From Aurantibacter_A sp965215845 (lineage in GTDB: Bacteria > Bacteroidota > Bacteroidia > Flavobacteriales > Flavobacteriaceae), in contig CBDCEL010000004.1 in NCBI GenBank assembly GCA_965215845.1, positions 1,116,001-1,180,000 on the forward strand: 64,000 bases of DNA, written 5' to 3'. Positions 26,663-34,268 of the stretch are shown piece after piece. The stretch's first letter is position 1; each line of letters starts with the position of its first letter. Below the pieces are notes generated by a model that saw only the letters and a program-made list of their open reading frames with translations, did not search any database and was not told the DNA's origin. Both the position numbers and the translations under genes were made by a program.

Positions 26663-27556
26663 ATGAACGTTCAAGACTTTTCTTATCTCTTGCAGAATCC
26701 AGGGGAGCTTGTATCGACCAAACACACCAAGCAATTGGGCGATGTGTTGGCTGCCTATCCCTATTTTCAGGCGGCACGGGCACTTCATTTGAAAGGATTG
26801 AACAACGACAACAGTTTTAAATACAATGATGCATTGAAAGTTACCGCGGCTTATACTGCCGACCGCGACGTTCTTTTCGATTTTATTACCTCAAAAGAGT
26901 TTGTTCAGAATAGCATTGCCGATACAATTTCCGGAAAGTCGGCCCCGTTGGTCGAAACGGAGGTCGTACTCGAGGAAATCGTTCCCGAAAAAGAAGAGGC
27001 CAAGGCGCTGATAGAGCCTTCTGAAGATTCGCCCCTGCCCCGTAACTTAAAGGATGCCAACGCCATCTTGAGTCCAAAGCTCTTCGAAACAAAAAAAGAG
27101 GCCGAGGAAGAACTTGAAATTGGGCGCCCAATCCCGTTCAACAAAAAAGAAAAGTATTCATTTTCTGAATGGTTGCAATTAACCTCCCTTCAATCCATTG
27201 ACAGAAAACCGAAAAAGAAAGAGCAACCCATCGAGGCCGAAATCGAGAATATCGATTTTCCGGTGGAAGAGGATTCCATCAAAAAGAGAAAGTTCGAATT
27301 GATCGACAAATTTCTCGAAGAAAACCCTAAAATCGAACCCAAAGAAAATGTAGGCGAAGTCAATATCAAAGAGTCGGTTAAATTCGATAAAAATGAGTTG
27401 ATGACCGAGACCTTGGCCAGGGTTTATCTAGAGCAGAAAAAGTATAAAAATGCGATTCAGGCCTATAAAATCTTAAGTTTGAAATATCCGGAAAAAAGTG
27501 GTTTCTTTGCAGACCGCATTCGAGCGGTAAAGAAATTACAAGAGGAAAACAAGTAG
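26663..27556 (+). CDS. TPR-containing protein of the lptE-secG region
   Basis: 297 residues, no signal peptide. The N-terminal third is a globular helical region (VQDFSYLLQNPGELVSTKHT, DVLAAYPYFQAARALHLKGL). The middle is low-complexity and rich in Glu/Lys/Pro. The C-terminus has one clear tetratricopeptide motif (TETLARVYLEQKKYKNAIQA). The protein occurs between lptE and secG in many flavobacteria, but I know of no assigned function. It is followed by secG after 5 nt, so the two are co-transcribed. A cytoplasmic scaffold is a guess. Confidence 0.75.
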   Translation: MNVQDFSYLLQNPGELVSTKHTKQLGDVLAAYPYFQAARALHLKGLNNDNSFKYNDALKVTAAYTADRDVLFDFITSKEFVQNSIADTISGKSAPLVETEVVLEEIVPEKEEAKALIEPSEDSPLPRNLKDANAILSPKLFETKKEAEEELEIGRPIPFNKKEKYSFSEWLQLTSLQSIDRKPKKKEQPIEAEIENIDFPVEEDSIKKRKFELIDKFLEENPKIEPKENVGEVNIKESVKFDKNELMTETLARVYLEQKKYKNAIQAYKILSLKYPEKSGFFADRIRAVKKLQEENK

Positions 27557-27561
27557 TTAAA

Positions 27562-27939
27562 ATGAGTACTTTCAATATTTTTTTGATTCTTATCATCATT
27601 GTCTGTTTTCTTTTGGTACTGGTAATCATGGTACAAAATCCGAAGGGCGGTGGATTGTCGTCTTCTTTTGGTGGTGGTGGCAGTCAAGTTGTCGGTGGTG
27701 TCAAGAAGACCGGTGATTTTTTAGACAAAAGCACCTGGACCTTGGCCATACTGTTGATCGTTTTGATCTTGGCTTCGAATGTTGCCCTGAGAGGCGATTT
27801 CGGAACTGTTGATTCGAAATTGCTTGACGGTGATGACATCGAGTCTACCATACCCGAGACCGTTCCGGAAACCATACCCGAATCGGTACCCGAAAGTGTT
27901 CCAGCGACTGACGGCACAGATCCGACCGACAGTCTGTAG
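27562..27939 (+). CDS. secG: Preprotein translocase subunit SecG
   Basis: 125 residues. Two transmembrane helices (IFLILIIIVCFLLVLVIMVQ and TWTLAILLIVLILASNVALR) flank the conserved loop NPKGGGLSSSFGGGG, the SecG signature. SecG assists SecYE in export across the inner membrane. The C-terminal ~35 residues form an acidic Pro/Glu/Ser tail of near-repeats (ETVPETIPESVPESVPAT) beyond the minimal SecG core; this may be extracytoplasmic or simply dispensable. A strong terminator follows. Confidence 0.92.
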   Translation: MSTFNIFLILIIIVCFLLVLVIMVQNPKGGGLSSSFGGGGSQVVGGVKKTGDFLDKSTWTLAILLIVLILASNVALRGDFGTVDSKLLDGDDIESTIPETVPETIPESVPESVPATDGTDPTDSL

Positions 27940-27957
27940 AAAATATTTGAATGACAT

Positions 27958-27994
27958 AAAATGCCAGCAAAAATGACAAGCTGGCATTTTTATT
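27958..27994 (+). terminator. Intrinsic terminator after secG
   Basis: AAAATGCCAGC / GCTGGCATTTT, a perfect 11-bp stem with an 11-nt loop, followed by a T-rich tract. It ends the miaB-to-secG transcription unit and isolates groES. Confidence 0.85.
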
Positions 27995-28076
27995 TTACAA
28001 TATGTCAGTTTTTGTGCGGTGGCATAATTTCTGCGTGGATAAGCGAGAATTTAAAATCAAATTAAAAACTAAAAAT

Positions 28077-28355
28077 ATGGCCAAAGTTAACATCAAACCG
28101 CTTGCCGATAGGGTGCTTGTAAAACCTATGGCAGCTGAAACCAAAACCGCATCGGGCATTATCATTCCCGATACGGCAAAAGAAAAACCCCAAAAAGGAA
28201 AAGTTGTGGCCGTTGGCCCGGGTACCAAAGAAAACGAAGTTACCGTCAAGGTCGGCAATACCGTGCTCTACGGAAAATTTTCAGGAACCGAATTGAAGTT
28301 CGACGGTACTGATTATCTCATGATGCGAGAGAGCGATATTCTAGCAATCATTTAA
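28077..28355 (+). CDS. groES: Co-chaperonin GroES
   Basis: 92 residues, the usual size. MAKVNIKPLADRVLVKP and GIIIPDTAKEKPQKGKVVAVGPG (mobile loop region) are diagnostic. The GroES heptamer caps the GroEL chamber. The ATG at 28077 is used; an in-frame ATG at 28002 would add 25 non-homologous residues. It precedes groEL by 21 nt. I see no CIRCE palindrome upstream, so heat-shock control by HrcA cannot be argued from sequence. Confidence 0.97.
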   Translation: MAKVNIKPLADRVLVKPMAAETKTASGIIIPDTAKEKPQKGKVVAVGPGTKENEVTVKVGNTVLYGKFSGTELKFDGTDYLMMRESDILAII

Positions 28356-28376
28356 CAACTAACAAAGAACATTATT

Positions 28377-30008
28377 ATGGCAAAAGATATAAAATTTGAC
28401 ATTGAAGCGCGTGACGGACTCAAACGAGGCGTCGACGCCTTGGCAAACGCAGTTAAGGTAACCTTGGGCCCAAAGGGAAGAAACGTTATCATTAGTAAAT
28501 CTTTTGGCGCACCGGCCGTAACCAAAGATGGTGTTTCGGTGGCAAAAGAAATCGAGTTGGTAGACCCCACCGAAGATATGGGTGCCCAAATGGTAAAAGA
28601 AGTTGCCTCCAAAACCAATGATTTGGCCGGGGACGGAACTACCACCGCTACCGTTTTGGCCCAGTCGATCGTTAAGGAAGGATTGAAAAACGTCGCGGCC
28701 GGCGCAAACCCCATGGACCTTAAAAGGGGTATCGACAAAGCAGTCGACGCCATTGTAGCAAACTTGGCGAAGCAATCTAAAAGAGTTGGCGATTCATCCG
28801 AAAAAATCAAACAAGTTGCTTCCATTTCGGCGAACAATGACGAAAATATCGGTGACCTTATTGCCGTGGCCTTCGGAAAAGTAGGCCAAGAGGGTGTCAT
28901 CACGGTCGAAGAGGCCAAAGGTACCGATACTTATGTCGATGTCGTCGAGGGAATGCAATTCGATCGCGGATACCTATCTCCATATTTTGTTACGGATACC
29001 GACAAAATGATCACTGAACTTGACAATCCTTATATTCTCTTGTTCGACAAAAAGATATCCAATCTACAAGAAATTCTTCCAATACTTGAGCCCGTTGCAC
29101 AGGCTGGAAGGTCTTTATTGATCGTTGCCGAAGATGTCGACGGTCAGGCATTGGCCACTTTAGTTGTGAACAAATTGCGTGGAGGTCTTAAAATTGCCGC
29201 TGTAAAAGCTCCCGGTTTCGGAGACCGAAGAAAGGCCATGTTGGAAGACATCGCAATCTTGACCGGTGGAACCGTGATTTCTGAGGAAAGGGGATTTTCG
29301 TTGGAAAATGCATCATTGGATATGCTTGGTACCGCCGGAAGTGTTACGGTTGACAAAGACAACACGACCATCGTCAATGGTGAGGGCGTCAAGAAAAATA
29401 TCAAGGCGCGTGTCAACCAGATAAAATCTCAAATAGAGACCACTACTTCTGACTACGATCGCGAAAAACTTCAAGAACGTTTGGCAAAATTGGCCGGTGG
29501 AGTGGCCGTACTTTATGTCGGTGCCGCTTCCGAAGTGGAGATGAAAGAGAAAAAAGACCGTGTCGATGACGCTTTGCACTCTACTCGAGCTGCCGTGGAG
29601 GAAGGAATCGTCGCTGGAGGCGGTGTAGCGCTGATCCGCGCTAAAAAAGCCTTGTCGAAAATAGCGGCCGAAAATGATGATGAGGTTACCGGAATACAAA
29701 TTGTTGCGAGAGCCATTGAATCTCCGCTACGCACTATAGTCGAAAATGCCGGTGGTGAGGGTTCAGTCGTTTCTGCCAAGGTACAGGACGGAAAGGCGGA
29801 TTTCGGTTATGACGCCAAAGCGGATAAGTATGTCGATATGCTGAAAGCAGGAATCATCGACCCTACAAAAGTAACGCGAATCGCTCTGGAAAACGCAGCC
29901 TCGGTTGCGGGAATGATCTTGACCACAGAATGTGCCTTAATCGACATTAAAGAAGATGCACCAGCTGCCCCACCAATGGGCGGCGGCGGTATGCCAGGCA
30001 TGATGTAA
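28377..30008 (+). CDS. groEL: Chaperonin GroEL
   Basis: 543-residue ATP-dependent folding chamber. The ATP site shows VTLGPKGRNVI and AGDGTTTATVLA. The apical region (VVEGMQFDRGYLSPYFVT) and the C-terminal Gly-Met tail (GGGGMPGMM) are typical. The full-length protein shows no anomalies. It is the second gene of the groESL operon and is ended by a strong terminator at 30074-30100. Confidence 0.98.
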   Translation: MAKDIKFDIEARDGLKRGVDALANAVKVTLGPKGRNVIISKSFGAPAVTKDGVSVAKEIELVDPTEDMGAQMVKEVASKTNDLAGDGTTTATVLAQSIVKEGLKNVAAGANPMDLKRGIDKAVDAIVANLAKQSKRVGDSSEKIKQVASISANNDENIGDLIAVAFGKVGQEGVITVEEAKGTDTYVDVVEGMQFDRGYLSPYFVTDTDKMITELDNPYILLFDKKISNLQEILPILEPVAQAGRSLLIVAEDVDGQALATLVVNKLRGGLKIAAVKAPGFGDRRKAMLEDIAILTGGTVISEERGFSLENASLDMLGTAGSVTVDKDNTTIVNGEGVKKNIKARVNQIKSQIETTTSDYDREKLQERLAKLAGGVAVLYVGAASEVEMKEKKDRVDDALHSTRAAVEEGIVAGGGVALIRAKKALSKIAAENDDEVTGIQIVARAIESPLRTIVENAGGEGSVVSAKVQDGKADFGYDAKADKYVDMLKAGIIDPTKVTRIALENAASVAGMILTTECALIDIKEDAPAAPPMGGGGMPGMM

Positions 30009-30073
30009 GTCTATATAATGAACAGGCATAAATTGAACAAGTTTATGCAAGGTTTAATTAAGAAGATGGAAGG

Positions 30074-30100
30074 CCCCGACGTGTTGTCGGGGCTTTTTTA
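30074..30100 (+). terminator. Intrinsic terminator of groESL
   Basis: GCCCCGAC / GTCGGGGC, 8-bp GC-rich stem, 5-nt loop, then six T. It has a T run only on the plus strand, so it serves groEL and not the convergent DUF3179 gene. Confidence 0.92.
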
Positions 30101-30118
30101 ATCTGGTTGAATGTTCAA

Positions 30119-31207
30119 TTAGTTACCGTAAATCTCTGTTTCATAAAATGCCGGTATCGAAAACCAGTAGGCCATAAATGAAGGGGCATTGGTTAATTTT
30201 TCACCTTGTCTAGGCCCTGAAATCGCTTCTCCGAAAACATTCCAATTATTGTTTTCATCATCGGTCAACAAAAGCTCAGAGTCGTTGAAGGCATATTGAA
30301 AATTCAAACTCGCATGGTCGCCATTTAGTTCAAAGGCGACTATAAAGTTTGGATTGCCAATAACCATATAATTCTTGCCCAGGAAAGTATCATTGATAAT
30401 GTTGGTCGAACCAAAAGCGTCAAAGGTATAGGCTTTTGCATTGTTTCCATCGACAATGGCCAAAACCCTTTGCTTTAGTGGCAAACGCGGATCTTTGTCA
30501 ACCGGGAATAAGAAAAAATCATTGTTTGTGGCATAATCCCCATACGGTGTTATACCATAGGTTCTACTAAATCCGGTAAATACGCTGACCACCTTTGAAT
30601 CGGGGTACATCGATTTCCAAGTTTTAAAATCGGTCTCAAAAAGGTAAATTAGGTCGACCTTTTCTCCTTGTAGACTGCCATTTACCGATTCGTTTAAAAT
30701 CTGTGACCAATTGCTATCGGTCGCCCTGTCATACGGAATCAGATTGGTATTGTACAACAATCCTGAAACACCGAACGTCGTTTCCGTTCCGTTAATTCTT
30801 CTATCCCAGCCTATTCCGGTTCCGGTCAATGGGCAATAGGTCACTGCAACGGACACATCGCCAATATTATCATTGATGATTTCATGCCAATCTAAAATCG
30901 CATGGGGGTAGGCCCGTACATCATCTCCATTCTTGAACCCGATGACAAGGTCGTCATCCAGTACATAGGTAATGTCTTGAGCGGCTGCAAAGTCCGGGTT
31001 TTCCAAAGCGGGAATGCCATCTTTGCCAGGACCACCGTCCAAAACCTCGGATAAGGGGATACTCCAATCGGCATTATTGTTCGGTGTACCCGATTGATTT
31101 CCATTGTTCTGTTCTTCCTGTTCAATAACGGGTTGGCCTGTGTCAGATGAGCTGCACGAATAGTATAGCAGCCCTGCAACGATTGTAAAAGCGATTATTT
31201 TTTTCAT
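30119..31207 (-). CDS. DUF3179-domain lipoprotein
   Basis: 362 residues. The signal peptide ends in the lipobox LLYYSCSSS (Cys18), followed by a Gln/Asn/Gly linker. The DUF3179 domain contains AYPHAILDWHEIIND and the hallmark VTYCPLTGTGIGWDR, with its single conserved Cys. The family is secreted and of unknown function. Its start codon overlaps the stop of the upstream outer-membrane protein gene (ATGA), so the two are translationally coupled and may act together at the outer membrane. Confidence 0.82.
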   Translation of the reverse strand: MKKIIAFTIVAGLLYYSCSSSDTGQPVIEQEEQNNGNQSGTPNNNADWSIPLSEVLDGGPGKDGIPALENPDFAAAQDITYVLDDDLVIGFKNGDDVRAYPHAILDWHEIINDNIGDVSVAVTYCPLTGTGIGWDRRINGTETTFGVSGLLYNTNLIPYDRATDSNWSQILNESVNGSLQGEKVDLIYLFETDFKTWKSMYPDSKVVSVFTGFSRTYGITPYGDYATNNDFFLFPVDKDPRLPLKQRVLAIVDGNNAKAYTFDAFGSTNIINDTFLGKNYMVIGNPNFIVAFELNGDHASLNFQYAFNDSELLLTDDENNNWNVFGEAISGPRQGEKLTNAPSFMAYWFSIPAFYETEIYGN

Positions 31208-32178
31208 AGCGTTGAATTTATAATGTTCGTCTTTTTCGTATTTAATTTAAATGAAAGTCCGGTTGTAAACCTTGTGGTGGGTGTCAACTGGGTTCCATCG
31301 ACATAACTATACAAAGGGAGTTCCAGTCTCGTATTCAGGGCTATCGATGGAGATAATTGTACAGACAGTTCTGGGCGTATAAAAATCCATTCGCCTCCCG
31401 TATTCGGGATATCTGAATTGTCGATTTTGTCTATTCCAGCCTTTCTGTACTTAAAAATGAGTGCGGGGTTCATAATCAGGTTAAAAATCAGAAATTGGTC
31501 GGTATATCCAAAATTGACCTGTGCGGCATTACCAAACTCATAAACCGAGGTGTCGTTCAGGTAAGCATCATTCTCCCCGGTCAGACGATAGGTAAAACTT
31601 GCCGAAATAATTCCCGAAGGCCTGAAGCCGACCCCTTTCGATAGTGAAACCCATCCGAGCCCATCCCAAGCACCACTACCTGGTTGTAAATCCGCCGTTA
31701 ATTGAATTCCTTGATCCGTGGTAATGTCGGATTTCCCGAAGGGAGCCTTCACCCCTAATCCTAAATTTATTTGTGAATCGGCGCCCAGAACAGTCGGAAT
31801 TGCATATTTGACAAGAAAAACGGCATCCCCAAGGCCGGTCGTCTCTGTAAGATTTTCATTGCCAAACTGGCTTATTGTGCGCGTCTGATTCACCCAAGTA
31901 AACAGTGTTTCGACAGAAAGTCGATCTGTAAAAGCGTATCCCAAATTAAACAATACCGAATTGGTAATACGTTTTCTCGAATTGTCATTCAGCTTATCAG
32001 ATCCGGCATTGAGGGTATTCAGATTGTTGTAATCGTAGTTTAGGCCAAGTATCAGACTTCCACCCCCTTCATTGGGCAGCCCTAAATTATTGGATAGGGG
32101 CACCCCACCCGAACAACATGTTTGGGCCATAGTCGGCAGATTTGCCAACAATACCAAGGCAAGCAAACAAAGGCGCAT
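31204..32178 (-). CDS. Predicted outer-membrane beta-barrel protein
   Basis: 324 residues. The signal peptide (MRLCLLALVLLANLPTMAQ) is cut just before TCCSGGVPLSNNLG, a mature N-terminus with a Cys pair. The rest alternates short amphipathic strands (GGSLILGLNYDYNNL, RITNSVLFNLGYAFTDRLSV, INLGLGVKAPFGKS) and aromatic turns, as in transporter-like porins of Bacteroidota. Substrate unknown. It is the first gene of a two-gene operon with the DUF3179 lipoprotein. The Cys pair echoes Cys-Cys motifs in the metal-handling genes 2-6 kb away, but a shared role is speculative. Confidence 0.7.
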   Translation of the reverse strand: MRLCLLALVLLANLPTMAQTCCSGGVPLSNNLGLPNEGGGSLILGLNYDYNNLNTLNAGSDKLNDNSRKRITNSVLFNLGYAFTDRLSVETLFTWVNQTRTISQFGNENLTETTGLGDAVFLVKYAIPTVLGADSQINLGLGVKAPFGKSDITTDQGIQLTADLQPGSGAWDGLGWVSLSKGVGFRPSGIISASFTYRLTGENDAYLNDTSVYEFGNAAQVNFGYTDQFLIFNLIMNPALIFKYRKAGIDKIDNSDIPNTGGEWIFIRPELSVQLSPSIALNTRLELPLYSYVDGTQLTPTTRFTTGLSFKLNTKKTNIINSTL

Positions 32179-32271
32179 ATGGAATTGATTGCCCTTATTT
32201 AGTAACTACATTGCCGATAACCTTACAATAATTAACTTTTGATGTAATTGGAAAAGAAATTGGAATAAAAA

Positions 32272-32296
32272 ACCATCCGTCAAATTGACGGATGGT
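32272..32296 (-). terminator. Intrinsic terminator of the histone-like gene
   Basis: ACCATCCGTC / GACGGATGGT stem with a 5-nt loop, followed on the minus strand by TTTTTATTCC. It is 31 bases past the stop codon at 32328. Confidence 0.88.
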
Positions 32297-32327
32297 CTCA
32301 TGAAATCCTGCAAAAGATTCTACGCTA

Positions 32328-33545
32328 TTAAGCTCGCGCCCTTCTTCTACCAGTGGTCTTTCGAACTACGATAACTTTGGTGCGAGACTTTTTGGCCGTA
32401 GTTTTCTTGGCCACTCTTTTTTTGGGAGCTGCTTTTTTGACCACTTTTTTAGCGGCTACCTTCTTCTTTGGTGCAGCTTTTTTAACGACCTTCTTGGCCG
32501 TTGTCTTTCTGGTTGTTGCTCTTTTCTTCGGAGCTGCCTTTTTTACCGTTTTCTTGACCGTCGCCTTTTTTGCAGCTGCCCTCTTTTTTGGGGCCGCTTT
32601 CTTAACGACTTTTTTGGTAGTGGTCTTTTTGGCTGAAGCTCTTTTCTTTGGAGCTGCCTTCTTGGCTACCTTTTTAACGGCTGTCTTCCTTTTTGGCGCA
32701 GCCTTTTTAACAACTTTCTTAGCGGTAGTCTTCTTAGCAGTAGCTCTTTTCTTTGGAGCTGCTTTTTTGACCACTTTTTTAGCGGCTACCTTCTTCTTTG
32801 GAGCTGCTTTTTTAACGACCTTCTTGGCCGTTGTCTTTCTGGCTGTTGCTCTTTTCTTCGGAGCTGCCTTTTTAACCACCTTCTCAGTAGTTGTCTTCTT
32901 GGCAGTGGCCTTTTTGGCAGTAGCCCTCTTTTTTGGAGCTGCTTTTTTGACTACTTTTTTAGCGGCTACCCTTTTCTTTGGCGCAGCCTTTTTAACAACT
33001 TTCTTGGTGGTAGTCTTCTTAGCAGTAACTCTTTTCTTAGGAGCAGCTTTTTTAACGACCTTCTTAGTAGTTGTCTTCTTGGCAGTGGCCTTTTTGGCAG
33101 TAGCCCTCTTTTTTGGAGCTGCTTTTTTGGCTACTTTTTTAGCGGCTACCCTTTTCTTTGGCGCAGCCTTTTTAACAACTTTCTTGGTGGTAGTCTTCTT
33201 AGCAGTAACTCTTTTCTTAGGAGCAGCTTTTTTAACGACCTTCTTGGCCGTTGTCCTTTTCGCCGTAACCCTCTTCTTCGGAGCTGCCTTTTTTACCGTT
33301 TTCTTGGCCGTCACCTTCTTCGCGGTTGCCCTCTTTTTGGGAGCCGCTTTCTTAACTACCTTCTTGGCGGTAGTCTTTTTGGCTGCTGCTCTTTTCTTCG
33401 GAGCTGCTTTTTTAGCGGTTGTCTTCTTTTTTGGCGCGGCCTTTTTAGCGGCGGTTTTTCTTGTTGTGGCTTTTTTGGCAACTGTTCTTTTAGGAGTCGC
33501 TTTTTTAGCCGTCGCCTTTTTGGCGGTCGTCTTTCTTGACATCAT
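32328..33545 (-). CDS. Histone-H1-like lysine/alanine/proline repeat protein
   Basis: 405 residues made almost wholly of Lys, Ala, Thr, Val, Arg and Pro, in runs such as KKVVKKAAPKKRATAKKTT, with the core AAPKKR recurring about every 10-20 residues. It is extremely basic, lacks hydrophobic core residues and is probably disordered. It resembles the C-terminal tail of eukaryotic histone H1 and bacterial H1-like nucleoid proteins, so DNA or RNA binding is likely. The C-terminus is RRRARA. Two adjacent ATG codons (33545 and 33542) are possible starts. Internal duplications are recent (see the 180-bp repeat), so copy number probably varies between strains. Confidence 0.85.
   Translation of the reverse strand: MMSRKTTAKKATAKKATPKRTVAKKATTRKTAAKKAAPKKKTTAKKAAPKKRAAAKKTTAKKVVKKAAPKKRATAKKVTAKKTVKKAAPKKRVTAKRTTAKKVVKKAAPKKRVTAKKTTTKKVVKKAAPKKRVAAKKVAKKAAPKKRATAKKATAKKTTTKKVVKKAAPKKRVTAKKTTTKKVVKKAAPKKRVAAKKVVKKAAPKKRATAKKATAKKTTTEKVVKKAAPKKRATARKTTAKKVVKKAAPKKKVAAKKVVKKAAPKKRATAKKTTAKKVVKKAAPKRKTAVKKVAKKAAPKKRASAKKTTTKKVVKKAAPKKRAAAKKATVKKTVKKAAPKKRATTRKTTAKKVVKKAAPKKKVAAKKVVKKAAPKKRVAKKTTAKKSRTKVIVVRKTTGRRRARA
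32881..33240 (-). repeat. 180-bp tandem duplication inside the histone-like gene
   Basis: Bases 32881-33060 and 33061-33240 are identical at 178 of 180 positions by direct comparison; the differences are at 32885/33065 and 32950/33130. The period is 60 codons, so the frame is kept. A further pair of near-identical segments (about 118 bp) lies at 32426-32543 and 32756-32873. Confidence 0.95.
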
Positions 33546-33751
33546 TCAGTCTTTTAAAATTTAGAATATTTTGATTCGTCTACTTTAAATTCTCTTATGT
33601 CAAAATGCATATGATCACCTAAAGATTTCATAGATAACGTTTTATATCCCGCTTTAGTGTGATCCTCTATTTTAAGCCAAAAATCCCACTATATTAAATG
33701 TCCGTTTTGCGTTTGGGTGGAACCCAACTAAAAAAACTGAGCAATAAAAAA

Positions 33752-33783
33752 ATCCACATTTCGAACCTGGTCGAAATGTGGAT
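33752..33783 (-). terminator. Intrinsic terminator of the metal-handling genes
   Basis: ATCCACATTTCGA / TCGAAATGTGGAT, a perfect 13-bp stem with a 6-nt loop. A-rich left and T-rich right flanks would let it work in both directions. It lies 28 bases past the stop of the MerP-like gene. The rest of 33546-33811 holds no gene that I can support. Confidence 0.88.
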
Positions 33784-33811
33784 TTTTGATGGAGTATTAT
33801 CTGTAGCCGTG

Positions 33812-34174
33812 CTAATTCTCGTGGGCTTCACTATCATCGCTAGTGTCTTCATGATATTTGCAACATGGATGTACAGAAGCATAGGCCTCATCGGAGGCTT
33901 TTAGCTCTTTTGTGTCGTGGCCCACTTCGACCAAAGCCGTTTTTATTTTCATGGGATCGGTTTTTCGCTCATCAAAAATCAACGAGAGTTCGTGTGATGG
34001 AATATCCCAGAGCGCATACTTCACCCCTTTCACACCCAATGCGGCCTTTTCAATACGCACTTTGCACATATCACATTTACCATCGACTTCCATGGTCAAC
34101 TTCTTGTTCTTCTCTTGAGCGAAAGAAACTGCCGAGAAAAATAAAATAGCCAATGTCAGAATTGTTGTCTTCAT
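33812..34174 (-). CDS. Secreted MerP-like heavy-metal-associated (HMA) protein
   Basis: 120 residues: signal peptide (MKTTILTLAILFFSAVSFAQ) followed by one ferredoxin-like HMA domain with the metal-binding CxxC in EVDGKCDMCKVRIEKAAL. A second potential metal site, HPCCKYHE, sits in the acidic C-terminal tail. It probably acts as a periplasmic metallochaperone, most likely for copper or another soft metal, though the sequence does not fix the metal. The ATG at 34174 begins the signal peptide; the frame remains open for 22 codons upstream but without export features. It is last in a run with the TonB receptor (94-nt gap). Confidence 0.85.
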   Translation of the reverse strand: MKTTILTLAILFFSAVSFAQEKNKKLTMEVDGKCDMCKVRIEKAALGVKGVKYALWDIPSHELSLIFDERKTDPMKIKTALVEVGHDTKELKASDEAYASVHPCCKYHEDTSDDSEAHEN

Positions 34175-34268
34175 AATCTTGTTTTTTATTTCAAAAATCC
34201 GATTCTCTGCCTCTCTTTTCAAGGGTTTGGAACCAATCACCTTATCTGAAGGGCCGGGTACACCCCAA

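Noticed and set aside
32431..33480. CRISPR-like or mobile-element repeat
   Set aside because: The repeats are coding, in frame and produce a continuous basic protein. No inverted termini or transposase are present.
32353..33564. A 403-codon open frame on the plus strand opposite the histone-like gene
   Set aside because: It reads as endless Phe/Leu/Ala/Val repeats because AAG/AAA and GCN codons on the other strand have reverse complements without stops. It is the mirror of the KAAPKK repeat and has no independent features.
33546..33811. A small gene in the gap between the histone-like and MerP-like genes
   Set aside because: The only open frames here run across the bidirectional terminator or have no coding character.
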